This document shows, one piece after another, positions 7,177 through 15,732 of a stretch of 43,638 bases of DNA (the stretch's first letter is position 1; every line of letters begins with the position of its first letter). The stretch comes from SIG437 sp045648985 (GTDB lineage: Bacteria > Bacillota > Clostridia > UBA1381 > UBA9506): positions 1 to 43,638 of the forward strand of contig JAZROZ010000036.1 of assembly GCA_045648985.1 (NCBI GenBank), given 5' to 3'. The position numbers and the translations under genes are program-made. The notes below the pieces were generated by a model, which searched no databases, was not told the DNA's origin, and saw only the letters and a program-made list of their open reading frames with translations.

Positions 7177-7800
7177 ATGAATAGTAAAGAAATGCGGAAT
7201 AATCCGTTATTTATGAGAAACTCTTACGAAACTGACGGAAAGTGGGAAATTCCACTTGTAAAAAAACAAAAATTAGATATGAATGATATTCGCTTGATTG
7301 CGTGTTCAGATACTAAAGCAAATGACAACGAATCAAACAAGAAAAACGGTGTTCACTTTTTTGTTGACGATTATCGTTTTAATGGGATCTACGATAATCC
7401 CAAGAGGTCTTTGAACAGATATTCACAGTACAAATTTTTATTAACACCTGATTTTTCTACATATACAGATATGAATTTATGGCGACAGCTTGAAAGTATT
7501 GCAAAAAATCGTTGGGTTGGTGCATATTGGCAAAACGAGGGATTGAATGTCATTCCTACGATAAGTTGGGGACTGTCCCAAAGTTATGAATTTTGCTTTG
7601 ATGGTGTTGAAGAAGGCAGTATTGTAGCTATCGGTATGATTGGCTGTAAACAGACAAAAATTCAATTTATGCGAGGATATAATGCAATGCTTGAAAAAAT
7701 ACAGCCTTCAAAAATAATATGTTTTGGCTCACCTTTTGCTGAAATGCAAGGAGATATAATCGAGGTTGATTATATGGCATCAAGAAAGGTGGTGCGATAA
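7177..7800 (+). CDS. DUF4417-domain protein
   Basis: A 207-residue protein from ATG 7177 (GAAAGGA upstream). It shows the DUF4417 signature: IPLVKK, GVHFFVDDYRFNGIY, FLLTPDFSTYTDMNLW, NRWVGAYWQNEGLNVIPTISW, YEFCFDGVEEGS, and a closing KIICFGSPF. The function of DUF4417 is unknown; homologues are typical of prophages and integrative elements. It starts a tight set with the next two genes and hsdR. Confidence 0.85.
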   Translation: MNSKEMRNNPLFMRNSYETDGKWEIPLVKKQKLDMNDIRLIACSDTKANDNESNKKNGVHFFVDDYRFNGIYDNPKRSLNRYSQYKFLLTPDFSTYTDMNLWRQLESIAKNRWVGAYWQNEGLNVIPTISWGLSQSYEFCFDGVEEGSIVAIGMIGCKQTKIQFMRGYNAMLEKIQPSKIICFGSPFAEMQGDIIEVDYMASRKVVR

Positions 7801-7801
7801 T

Positions 7802-8185
7802 ATGGGTGGCAGAGGAACTTTTGCGGTAGGAAACAATGTTGCATATAGCTATGAAACGGTTGGTAACATTCAAGGTGTAAAGGTTTTAAGAGGATTGAAC
7901 GGTAAACACGGACTTCCAGAAGAGGCACATTCAAGTGATGCTTATATTAAATTGAAGCCTAATGGTACTTTCCACGAAATGAGAATCTATGATAAAGACC
8001 ATTATTTAGTAAAAGAAATTGCATATCATCCTGAACCCCGCATAAACAACGGAAACCGAACAGAAAATGTATTGCATATTCATGAGTATAAAAGGGATAA
8101 TTTCAACGACAGACAACCACGATTGCTTACTCAAAAGGAAATAAAAGAGTACAAAAAATATCTAAAAGGGGTGAAATTCAAATGA
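7802..8185 (+). CDS. Short MGGRG-type protein, possibly a phage-derived toxin domain
   Basis: A 127-residue protein, start ATG 7802 (one base after the DUF4417 stop; GGTGGTGCG upstream). MGGRGTFAVGN at the start resembles the Gly-rich lead of C-terminal toxin modules attached to phage minor-head (MuF-type) proteins. The end carries YIKLKPNGTFHEMRIYD, HLVKEI-like strand pairs and His residues (HPEPRI, VLHIHEYKRD) that could serve a nuclease fold. It overlaps the next small gene by 4 bases, as toxin/immunity pairs often do. Assignment as toxin is inference; no catalytic site is proven. Confidence 0.45.
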   Translation: MGGRGTFAVGNNVAYSYETVGNIQGVKVLRGLNGKHGLPEEAHSSDAYIKLKPNGTFHEMRIYDKDHYLVKEIAYHPEPRINNGNRTENVLHIHEYKRDNFNDRQPRLLTQKEIKEYKKYLKGVKFK

Positions 8186-8460
8186 TAAATGGAGATGTTA
8201 AAGAGTTCATTGATGGACTATATTATGGAGATGAAAGATTCTTTATCTATGACGGTGATAAGTATTTTGTACAAGGATATTGTGAAGCTGAAACATTTAC
8301 ACTTGAGTTGTATATTATTGAAAACCCGGAAAATGATTTTGAATGGCGTGCTTGTTCGCAAGACAGGCATTATCTTGTAAATGCGTTTGAAAAAGCCAAA
8401 ATATTTAATGGTAAGTCTTTTTGGGAAGTTGAAAAAGAAATAGAATGGGTGGACTGTTAA
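8182..8460 (+). CDS. Small acidic protein, possible immunity partner
   Basis: A 92-residue acidic protein (ATG 8182, AAAGGGGTG upstream; ATGA-type overlap with the preceding gene). Alternating hydrophobic and acidic residues (FFIYDGDKYFVQGY, FTLELYIIENPEN) suggest a small beta-sheet protein. No known domain is recognised. Acidity, size and overlap with the basic MGGRG protein suit an immunity protein. hsdR begins two bases after its stop. Confidence 0.5.
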   Translation: MINGDVKEFIDGLYYGDERFFIYDGDKYFVQGYCEAETFTLELYIIENPENDFEWRACSQDRHYLVNAFEKAKIFNGKSFWEVEKEIEWVDC

Positions 8461-8461
8461 A

Positions 8462-11400
8462 ATGAGCGAATTTAATATTATAATGGCAAGCAACGAAAGC
8501 ACGGTTGTTGCTGAATACACTCCCGAACATAAGAAATCGGACGCATATCAAAGTGAAGCTGCACTTGAAAAAGAGTTTATCCGTATGCTTGGCGAACAGG
8601 GATATGAATATATCACTATTCACAGCGAAAAACAGCTTATAGATAACCTACGCAAGCAGCTTGAAAAACTGAATAACTACACCTTTACCGACAGCGAATG
8701 GGATAGATTTTTCACTACCTCTATTGCAAGCATCAATGACGGAATTTTGGAAAAGACACGCAAAATTCAAGAGGACTATATACAGGTGCTTACCCGTGAT
8801 GACGGTACGCAAAAGAATATCTATCTGCTTGACAAGAAGAAAATACACAATAACTTTATGCAAGTTATAAATCAGTATGAGGAATCAGAGGGTACGCACA
8901 ACACACGCTATGATGTTACTGTACTTGTCAACGGACTTCCGCTTGTTCATATAGAGCTGAAACGCAGAGGTGTTGCAATCCGTGAAGCCTTTAATCAGAT
9001 TAAACGCTATCAGAGGGACAGCTTTTGGGCAGCTTCGGGATTGTATGAGTATGTGCAGATTTTCGTTATCTCAAACGGCACAAATACAAAGTATTATTCC
9101 AACACTACCCGAAACAGCCATATCAAAGAAGCAAACGGCAATTCAAAGAGTAAAAAGACAAGCAACAGCTTTGAATTTACTTCCTATTGGGCAGACGGAA
9201 ACAATAAAGTCATTACAGACCTTATTGACTTTACAAAGACATTCTTTTCAAAGCATACCATACTCAATATCTTAACTAAGTATTGTGTGTTTACATCTGA
9301 AGAACTACTGCTCGTTATGCGGCCATATCAAATAGCTGCAACCGAGCGAATACTTAACCGTATTGAGGTTTCGACCAACTATAAGAAAACAGGCACGATT
9401 GATGCCGGAGGTTATATTTGGCATACAACAGGTAGCGGTAAAACCTTAACATCTTTCAAAACTGCTCAACTTGCAACAAAGATTGACGGTGTTGACAAGG
9501 TATTATTTGTCGTTGACAGAAAAGACCTTGACTATCAGACAATGAAAGAATATGACCGCTTTGAAAAAGGTGCAGCAGACGGAAACAAATCCACTTCCGT
9601 TCTGCAACGACAGCTTGAAGATAAAGATGCAAAGGGCAATCCCCATAAGTACAACATCATAATTACTACTATTCAGAAATTAGATGTGTTTGTATCAAAG
9701 AACAAGACACACGACATTTACGGAAAGCACATTGTAATTATCTTTGATGAATGTCATCGTTCTCAGTTCGGAGATATGCACCTTAAAATCACAAAGCAGT
9801 TTAGGAACTACCATATTTTCGGATTTACAGGCACACCGATTTTTGCAGCTAACGCAACAAGCGGTGGAAATCCGCAGCTTAAAACCACTCCGCAGGCCTT
9901 CGGTGATAAGCTCCATACATACCCCATTGTTGACGCTATCAATGACGGTAACGTTCTGCCGTTCAGAATAGATTATCTTGATACTATCAAGAAAAAGGAT
10001 AATATCAAAGACAAAGAGGTTTCGGCAATAGACATCGAAAAGGCTATGAACGCTCCTAAAAGAATATCGGAGATTGTAAGCTACATCATAGACCATTTCG
10101 ACCAAAAGACAAAACGCAACAGCTTCTATTCACTTAAAGGACAGAGAGTTGCAGGATTTAACTCTATCTTTGCAGTTAGCTCTATTCCTACGGCTATGAA
10201 ATACTATGTTGAGTTCAAGAAGCAGCTTGCGGAGAAAAACAAAAATCTGAATATTGCTACAATATACAGCTTTGGAGCAAATGAAGCAGACACAGAAGAT
10301 GTACTTGCTGACGAGAGCTTTGACACAGAAAACCTTGACAAAACCTCAAGAGAGTTTTTGGAAAGTGCAATCCAAGATTATAATAAGACCTTTAATGTGA
10401 ATTTTGACACTTCAAGCGACAAATTCCAAAACTACTACAAAGACCTTTCACAGCGTATGAAAACCCGTGAAATTGATATTTTAATCGTTGTAAATATGTT
10501 TTTGACAGGTTTTGATGCTACTACCCTTAATACACTTTGGGTAGATAAGAATTTGAAGATGCACGGACTTATTCAAGCGTTTTCAAGAACAAACCGCATA
10601 CTTAACTCTGTAAAGACCTTTGGTAATATTGTTTGTTTCCGTGATTTACAGGAAGAAGTCGAAGATGCTATTGCACTTTTCGGAGATAAAGAAGCAAGCG
10701 GTATTGTAATGCTGAAAAGCTATGATGATTATTACAACGGCTATGAAGAAAACGGAAAACATATTGACGGATATACAGACCTTATAGACACGCTTCTAAG
10801 CGATTTTCCGCTTTCACAGCAGATTATAGGCGAACAGGCACAAAAGGACTTTATAAAGCTGTTTGGAGCTATTCTAAGGCTTAAAAACATTCTTTCTTCC
10901 TTTGACAACTTTGAGGGGCAAGAGATTTTACCGCCGAGAGTGTTTCAAGACTATCAAAGCATTTATATTGACCTATGGCACGAAATCGCACCGCCTACTA
11001 AGGTTGATAAGGAAAACATCAATGATGATGTTGTCTTTGAAATCGCGCTTATAAAGCAAGTTGAAATCAATATAGATTATATCCTTATGCTTGTTGAGAA
11101 ATATCACGAATCCAACTGCACGGATAAGGAAATACTAACAACGATTGACAAAGCAATCGGCTCATCAATTCAGCTCAGAAGCAAAAAGCAGCTTATTGAA
11201 CAGTTTATCAAAACTGTCAATGCTTCGGGTAATGTCAGCGATGAATGGAGAAAGTTTATATATCAGCAAAAGGATAACGACCTTGACGAGATTATCACAA
11301 CGGAGCGTTTGAAAGCTGATGAAACAAGAACATTCATTGACAACTCTTTCCGTGATGGCGAGCTGAAAACAATCGGTACTGATATTGACGGAATATTACC

Positions 11401-11503
11401 GCCTATGTCCCGTTTCGGTGGTAATAACAGAGAGGTTAAGAAACAGACAGTAATTGACAAGCTGAAAGCATTTTTTGAAAAGTATTTTGGACTAATAAAC
11501 TAA
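8462..11503 (+). CDS. hsdR: Type I restriction endonuclease subunit (HsdR)
   Basis: A full-length 1013-residue motor/nuclease subunit that translocates DNA and cuts away from the site. The N-terminal nuclease shows D151 and E165-L-K167 of the PD-(D/E)xK fold. The SF2 helicase shows Walker A TTGSGKT at 322-328, DECH at 429-432, FTGTP shortly after, and the late motif QAFSRTNRI. The C-terminal helical part binds the M2S core. The gene is separated from hsdS by about 2.5 kb (five genes, terminator, new promoter), so R is likely regulated apart from M and S. Confidence 0.95.
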   Translation: MSEFNIIMASNESTVVAEYTPEHKKSDAYQSEAALEKEFIRMLGEQGYEYITIHSEKQLIDNLRKQLEKLNNYTFTDSEWDRFFTTSIASINDGILEKTRKIQEDYIQVLTRDDGTQKNIYLLDKKKIHNNFMQVINQYEESEGTHNTRYDVTVLVNGLPLVHIELKRRGVAIREAFNQIKRYQRDSFWAASGLYEYVQIFVISNGTNTKYYSNTTRNSHIKEANGNSKSKKTSNSFEFTSYWADGNNKVITDLIDFTKTFFSKHTILNILTKYCVFTSEELLLVMRPYQIAATERILNRIEVSTNYKKTGTIDAGGYIWHTTGSGKTLTSFKTAQLATKIDGVDKVLFVVDRKDLDYQTMKEYDRFEKGAADGNKSTSVLQRQLEDKDAKGNPHKYNIIITTIQKLDVFVSKNKTHDIYGKHIVIIFDECHRSQFGDMHLKITKQFRNYHIFGFTGTPIFAANATSGGNPQLKTTPQAFGDKLHTYPIVDAINDGNVLPFRIDYLDTIKKKDNIKDKEVSAIDIEKAMNAPKRISEIVSYIIDHFDQKTKRNSFYSLKGQRVAGFNSIFAVSSIPTAMKYYVEFKKQLAEKNKNLNIATIYSFGANEADTEDVLADESFDTENLDKTSREFLESAIQDYNKTFNVNFDTSSDKFQNYYKDLSQRMKTREIDILIVVNMFLTGFDATTLNTLWVDKNLKMHGLIQAFSRTNRILNSVKTFGNIVCFRDLQEEVEDAIALFGDKEASGIVMLKSYDDYYNGYEENGKHIDGYTDLIDTLLSDFPLSQQIIGEQAQKDFIKLFGAILRLKNILSSFDNFEGQEILPPRVFQDYQSIYIDLWHEIAPPTKVDKENINDDVVFEIALIKQVEINIDYILMLVEKYHESNCTDKEILTTIDKAIGSSIQLRSKKQLIEQFIKTVNASGNVSDEWRKFIYQQKDNDLDEIITTERLKADETRTFIDNSFRDGELKTIGTDIDGILPPMSRFGGNNREVKKQTVIDKLKAFFEKYFGLIN

Positions 11504-11541
11504 CATATTTTTTGAATTTTGCTAAATAGAACAACTAACAA

Positions 11542-11585
11542 AACACCTTCTGATGACTATAAGGGTTGTCAGAAGGTGTTTTTGC
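11542..11585 (+). terminator. Intrinsic terminator after hsdR
   Basis: AACACCTTCTGA at 11542-11553 pairs perfectly with TCAGAAGGTGTT at 11569-11580, ending in five T. Confidence 0.85.
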
Positions 11586-11639
11586 TTTGTAAATCTCATG
11601 GTTTTTACTTATGAAAAAATTCTTAAAAATTTTTTCAAA

Positions 11640-12058
11640 GGTGAAGGTTTTTGACAGGTTTGACTGATATAATGTCAGTAAAAATTAAAAGAGCCTCAAG
11701 AGAAAACATAAATTTCTTGAACATTTTCTTTTAAAGGTCTATAAAGACCATTGCTCATTGACAACTGAATAGTAGCATTATTTGTACATCGCCTATGGCG
11801 GTGATGAGCCAAAGCGACATATCAGAGCACGCTTGCGGTTATGCTTGTGATAGTTACCTTTTGTGGTGAAAGGGATTGCGATGATTCCATAGGATATATA
11901 ATGATACTTCCGTTAAGTCCTAACCTCACGTCTGGATAACGGTTCGGTGGAACTCCGGAGATATGCCCGCCGTATTTGCGAAAGAATACGGAGCGGATTT
12001 CATGATGCCTGTGCAACCGACAGGATGCAGATAATGTGTGAAAAATTAAATACAAACG
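11640..12058 (+). ncRNA. Long structured noncoding stretch upstream of the tnpW-like gene
   Basis: No convincing ORF covers this stretch. It contains many short hairpins: GGTCT/AGACC (11736-11749), CGCC/GGCG (11790-11800), CCGTATT (11970-11976) with AATACGG (11985-11991), and CCTGT (12008-12012) with ACAGG (12020-12024), plus a longer CCGTTA/TAACGG pairing around 11913-11938. GC content is visibly higher than the surroundings. It ends just before the ribosome binding site of a small gene. It may be a structured 5' leader, a small RNA, or the recombination end region of the element. Group II intron hallmarks were looked for and not found. Confidence 0.45.
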
Positions 12059-12071
12059 GGAGGTAATTATT

Positions 12072-12320
12072 ATGTTAATGAAATTGCAACTATCCTTCGC
12101 TATCTTTTTGCTGATAATCCTTATTCTTGAAGAGTACGATGAAAAAGTATGGACAAAGAAAACAAAAAGTGGTGAAATCAGGTTTGACGAAAATGGTATT
12201 GTTATGAAAATAGGTAAAACTATATATACGACTGTCGGATATTTCAGCCAGTCATCAAAGCAGACGGCAAAAGAAAAGCTGGAACGAATTATCAAAAAAG
12301 AAGCAAACAAAAATCAATAA
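12072..12320 (+). CDS. TnpW-like small transposon protein
   Basis: An 82-residue protein from ATG 12072 with GGGAGGT upstream. The C-terminal half (KIGKTIYTTVGYFSQSSKQTAKEKLERIIKKE) follows the TnpW pattern of clostridial serine-recombinase elements (R/K-KIGKT-Y-V-x-x-HFS-x-TSKE-T-x-DKI-RLI). The N-terminal half is hydrophobic (LSFAIFLLIILIL) and not part of that family, so this may be a fusion or an N-terminal extension. It stands 85 bases before the recombinase gene, the usual place. Confidence 0.6.
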   Translation: MLMKLQLSFAIFLLIILILEEYDEKVWTKKTKSGEIRFDENGIVMKIGKTIYTTVGYFSQSSKQTAKEKLERIIKKEANKNQ

Positions 12321-12325
12321 ATGTC

Positions 12326-12354
12326 TGGACTCTTTGTGTGCCTTATAGTATAAT
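12326..12354 (+). promoter_or_regulatory. Possible promoter of the serine recombinase
   Basis: A good TATAAT at 12349-12354 stands 17 bases after a weak TGGACT at 12326-12331. Confidence 0.45.
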
Positions 12355-12405
12355 ATAAATAACAAAACCATAATTATATTGACTGTAAGGCAGAAAGGAG
12401 GATAA

Positions 12406-14028
12406 ATGTTACAGTCAGATAAAATTACAGCCTTATATTGCCGTCTTTCAAACGATGACGATAATATAGGCGAATCAAACAGCATTTCAAATCAAAAGGC
12501 AATGCTTATGGAATATGCAAACAAGCATAATTTCAGCAATATCAGAATTTGGATTGATGACGGCTTTTCAGGTACGAATTTTAATCGCCCTGCTTTTAAG
12601 GAAATGACAGAACTGATTAAGTCAAAGAAAATCGGTACGCTTATTGTAAAGGATTTATCAAGACTTGGCAGAAACTACATAGAAACAGGTAATTTAGTTG
12701 AAATAATTTTACCGCAATATGATGTCAGATTTATTGCTGTCAACGATAATACAGATAGTGAAATTGGTCTTGACGATATGTTTTCGGTGAGAAATTTGTT
12801 TAATGAATTTTACCCAAAGGACACAAGCAAAAAGGTCAAGTATGTTAAGCGTATGCAGGGAGAGCGTGGCGAACGGACAGGCGGTATAATTCCCTATGGT
12901 TATGATTCGGTTGATAAAAAACTGATTATTAACGAAGAAACCGCACCTGTTGTAAAGAGGATATTTGAACTGTGTATTTCAGGCTACGGTCCATCACATA
13001 TTGCAAGGATTTTAACAGATGATAAAATTCTTACACCCAAAGCCTATGAAAATCGAAGAAGTGGAAAATGGAATACACCCTTTGTAGTCAATCATCCTTA
13101 TGAGTGGTCAGAACAATCAATAGCCAACATTTTAGAGCAAAAAGCTTATCTTGGACATACTGAAAGTTTTAAGTATTCGAAGCCTTCGTATAAACTGAAA
13201 AGGATTGTTGCAAATCCCGAAGAAGTCAGAAAGGTTTTCAAAAACACGCACGAAGCAATTATTGATGAAGAAACCTTTGAAATTGTTCAGCGTATCCGTC
13301 AAAACAAAAGACGGATAAACAAGTTAGAAGAATTAGGTATGTTTTCAGGAATAGTCAAATGTGCTGACTGTGGAAATAACTCAACGCACTATCGAGGAAA
13401 AGGCATAGACAAAAAGTATGAGCACTACATTTGCAGTAAATACAGAAGAAAAGCTTCAGACTGCACAAGACATTCCATAAAAGTATTGGATTTGGAGCAG
13501 ATAGTTTTAGCACATCTTAATCATACTATTAGTTTTGCCAAATCCTATGAGAATGAATTTCTACAAGCTGTTCTGAATGAAAATGCTGTTAATCAACAAA
13601 ATTTATTAAAATCTAAAAAATCTGTTTTGTTAAAATCAAAAAGCCGGATTGAAGAGCTTGACCGTATAATCAAAAAGCTGTATGAGGACAATGTATCGCA
13701 GAAAATTTCGGACGAAAGGTTTATGCAGTTCTCTAACGAGTACGAAGAAGAACAGCGACAAATTAAGGAAACAGTTTTAAATCTTGAAAAAGAAATAGCT
13801 GACGATGCCGAAACAGCAGTCAATACCGATAAATTTCTGAAACTCATACGCAAATATACTCACATAGAAGAATTAAACGCAACCATATTAAGAGAGTTTA
13901 TAGAAAAGATAATGGTTCACGAAAAGGTTAAGCAAGACGGCATAACAACACAACAAATAGATATTTATTATAACTTTATCGGGCTTGTAGAAATACCCGA
14001 TAATACGAAAACAGCAGAGAGTGCGTAA
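12406..14028 (+). CDS. Large serine recombinase, TnpX-type (DUF4368 C-terminus)
   Basis: A 540-residue site-specific recombinase that probably excises and inserts the accessory element. AAAGGAGG precedes ATG 12406. The resolvase domain has YCRLS with catalytic Ser15, then DDGFSGTNFNRPAF and KDLSRLGRNY. The recombinase domain has GGIIPYGYD and WSEQSIANILEQKAYLG. A zinc ribbon follows (CADCGN ... YICSKYRRKASDC), then a coiled coil and a DUF4368-like tail. Everything is intact, so the element could still be mobile even though its repA is broken. Confidence 0.93.
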   Translation: MLQSDKITALYCRLSNDDDNIGESNSISNQKAMLMEYANKHNFSNIRIWIDDGFSGTNFNRPAFKEMTELIKSKKIGTLIVKDLSRLGRNYIETGNLVEIILPQYDVRFIAVNDNTDSEIGLDDMFSVRNLFNEFYPKDTSKKVKYVKRMQGERGERTGGIIPYGYDSVDKKLIINEETAPVVKRIFELCISGYGPSHIARILTDDKILTPKAYENRRSGKWNTPFVVNHPYEWSEQSIANILEQKAYLGHTESFKYSKPSYKLKRIVANPEEVRKVFKNTHEAIIDEETFEIVQRIRQNKRRINKLEELGMFSGIVKCADCGNNSTHYRGKGIDKKYEHYICSKYRRKASDCTRHSIKVLDLEQIVLAHLNHTISFAKSYENEFLQAVLNENAVNQQNLLKSKKSVLLKSKSRIEELDRIIKKLYEDNVSQKISDERFMQFSNEYEEEQRQIKETVLNLEKEIADDAETAVNTDKFLKLIRKYTHIEELNATILREFIEKIMVHEKVKQDGITTQQIDIYYNFIGLVEIPDNTKTAESA

Positions 14029-14037
14029 CTCTCTGCT
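14013..14037 (+). terminator. Hairpin at the end of the recombinase gene
   Basis: AGCAGAGAG (14013-14021) pairs with CTCTCTGCT (14029-14037) across the stop codon; no T run follows at once. A weaker CCCG/CGGG hairpin with T5 stands at 14061-14089. Confidence 0.45.
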
Positions 14038-14171
14038 ATAATCGAAAAACATCCTTATTACCCGAAAGCCTTAGTATTACGGGATTTTTATTCCTTGTCT
14101 AAATCTAAAAATATGAAGTTCAAAACTGCCTTGCACCTTGAAATGTTCAATTTTGAATGAAGTTTAAGGCG

Positions 14172-14209
14172 AAAACGGCTCATAATCCTGGCGGATATGA
14201 GCCGTTTTT
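14172..14209. terminator. Bidirectional terminator between recombinase and oxidoreductase
   Basis: AAAACGGCTCAT (14172-14183) pairs with ATGAGCCGTTTT (14197-14208). The two flanking genes converge on it, and both strands end in a short T run. Confidence 0.75.
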
Positions 14210-14269
14210 AACGCAGAAATTCGTCAAAATTGTCATTTTAGGGCAAATATTCCTTATGAGTGACGGGCT

Positions 14270-15610
14270 TTAGGATGTCTTTTTATTATCTCCACGTTGG
14301 ATTAAGGGAGATATTTTTACATCATCAGTGGCAGGATTATCAATGAGTTTTCCGTTTTTTGAAAAACGTGAGCCATGACAGGAGCAATCCCATGTGTGTT
14401 CATATTCGTTCCATTTAAGAGCGCATCCGAGATGAGAGCATCTCTTAGCTGTAGGCAACAAAAAGTTTGTAGCCGTTTCAAAAGTGTTTACTAAAAGCTG
14501 TGGTTTTAAAATACTTCGTTGTGGCGAAAAAACTTCTTCAAAATCGTTTCTTTTTTCCTGTACCATATCGCAAAGAATTTGTGCAGCCACCATGGAGGAT
14601 GTCATTCCCCATTTGTTAAAGCCTGCTGCAACAAACAGGTCGGGTGTGCGTGCTGAGTATTTGCCGATGTATGGAACGGAATCAAGACTCATACAATCCT
14701 GAGCTGCCCATTCATATTTAAGGCTTGCATCGGGATAATACTTTTTGGCAAAGGAGCGTAGTTCTTTCCAGTTTCCGCCGTTTTTTCCTGTCCGATGACT
14801 TCCTCCGCCGATTAAAAGCAGATTTTCATACGTTCTAAAGGATAGTCCGCTAATGTTTTCATCAACATACATACCTGCTAAGTTTTGTGCATCACAAAAA
14901 GCAGATACATATGAGCGATGCTGGTATAGCTTTAAAAAATAACTTCCGTGTTTATTGATAAATGGGAAATGTGTTGTGACAATGATTTTTTTTGCTGTGA
15001 TTTTGCCGCTATCAAAAAATGCCGTGTGCGGAGTGATGTCGTGTATAAAAGTATTTTCATAGATGTTTAAATTTTTAGATATTTCCCGAATGAATTTGAT
15101 GGGGTTAAACTGCGCTTGGTTTTTAAAGCATATAGCACCGCAAGTTTTAAACGGAAGCTCTGTTGCTTCTTGAAATTCAGCATTAAACCCTAAGGAATTT
15201 ACAGCCCTGACTTCATCTTCAATCTTTTTTGTGTCTTTCATAGAATAAGTAAAGGCAGGCTTTTTTTCATAGTCGCAATCGATATTTTGGCAAAGAGTGT
15301 CAAATTGGTTTAATGCTTTTTGATTTGCAGATAGATACATTTGCGCTTTTTCTTTTCCAAATTTTTGTATCAGCTTATCATATATAAGTCCGTGCTGTGA
15401 TGTAATTTTTGCAGTTGTATTTTTCGTTGTACCTGAGGCTATTTTACTTCCTTCAACCAACACATAAGAAATGCCTCCCTGCTCTAAAAAATGCGCGCAC
15501 AAAATTCCTGATAAACCTCCGCCTACGATTAAGACGTCAGTTTTGATATCTTTTTCTAATTTACTGAACTCAGGTAGTTTTGCTTGACTTTCCCATATTG
15601 ATTTTTTCAT
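14270..15610 (-). CDS. FAD-dependent oxidoreductase with C-terminal Rieske [2Fe-2S] domain
   Basis: A 446-residue protein with a DAO-type FAD fold: VLIVGGGLSGILCAHFLE at about residue 26 binds the dinucleotide, and a late LFVAAGFNKWGMTSSMVAA closes the FAD site. The last 60 residues carry the Rieske ligands C-S-H-L-G-C and C-S-C-H-G-S (Cys-x-His ... Cys-x2-His). The substrate is unknown; proteins of this type are annotated as DadA-like or Rieske oxidoreductases in clostridia. It is monocistronic and diverges from purL. Confidence 0.85.
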   Translation of the reverse strand: MKKSIWESQAKLPEFSKLEKDIKTDVLIVGGGLSGILCAHFLEQGGISYVLVEGSKIASGTTKNTTAKITSQHGLIYDKLIQKFGKEKAQMYLSANQKALNQFDTLCQNIDCDYEKKPAFTYSMKDTKKIEDEVRAVNSLGFNAEFQEATELPFKTCGAICFKNQAQFNPIKFIREISKNLNIYENTFIHDITPHTAFFDSGKITAKKIIVTTHFPFINKHGSYFLKLYQHRSYVSAFCDAQNLAGMYVDENISGLSFRTYENLLLIGGGSHRTGKNGGNWKELRSFAKKYYPDASLKYEWAAQDCMSLDSVPYIGKYSARTPDLFVAAGFNKWGMTSSMVAAQILCDMVQEKRNDFEEVFSPQRSILKPQLLVNTFETATNFLLPTAKRCSHLGCALKWNEYEHTWDCSCHGSRFSKNGKLIDNPATDDVKISPLIQRGDNKKTS

Positions 15611-15677
15611 ACCGATTACCTCTTTTATTTTTCTTATAGTTTGTCCGTTTTTTGTTAAATTATATTTCTGAAAAAAC

Positions 15678-15706
15678 TTGCTAATCTAATTGTTTTGTGC
15701 TATACT
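15678..15706 (+). promoter_or_regulatory. Promoter of purL
   Basis: TTGCTA at 15678-15683, 17 bases, TATACT at 15701-15706. The predicted start, near 15713, argues against start codons at 15697 or 15712. No PurR-type or purine riboswitch structure was recognised in the short leader. Confidence 0.6.
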
Positions 15707-15732
15707 TAATAATGTATAACTTTTGGAAAGGA

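Noticed and set aside
9695..10105. 136-codon minus-strand frame opposite hsdR
   Set aside because: Shadow of a real gene; no promoter, ribosome binding site or protein motif.
11651..11673. TTGACA and TATAAT pair before the structured region
   Set aside because: The spacer is only 11 bases, too short for a sigma-A promoter.
11640..12058. Group II intron or known riboswitch
   Set aside because: No GUGYG start, no domain V hairpin and no recognisable aptamer core could be read.
11822..12310. 162-codon minus-strand frame
   Set aside because: It covers the structured region and the TnpW-like gene in antisense; composition is hydrophobic and random-looking, and no start signal is present.
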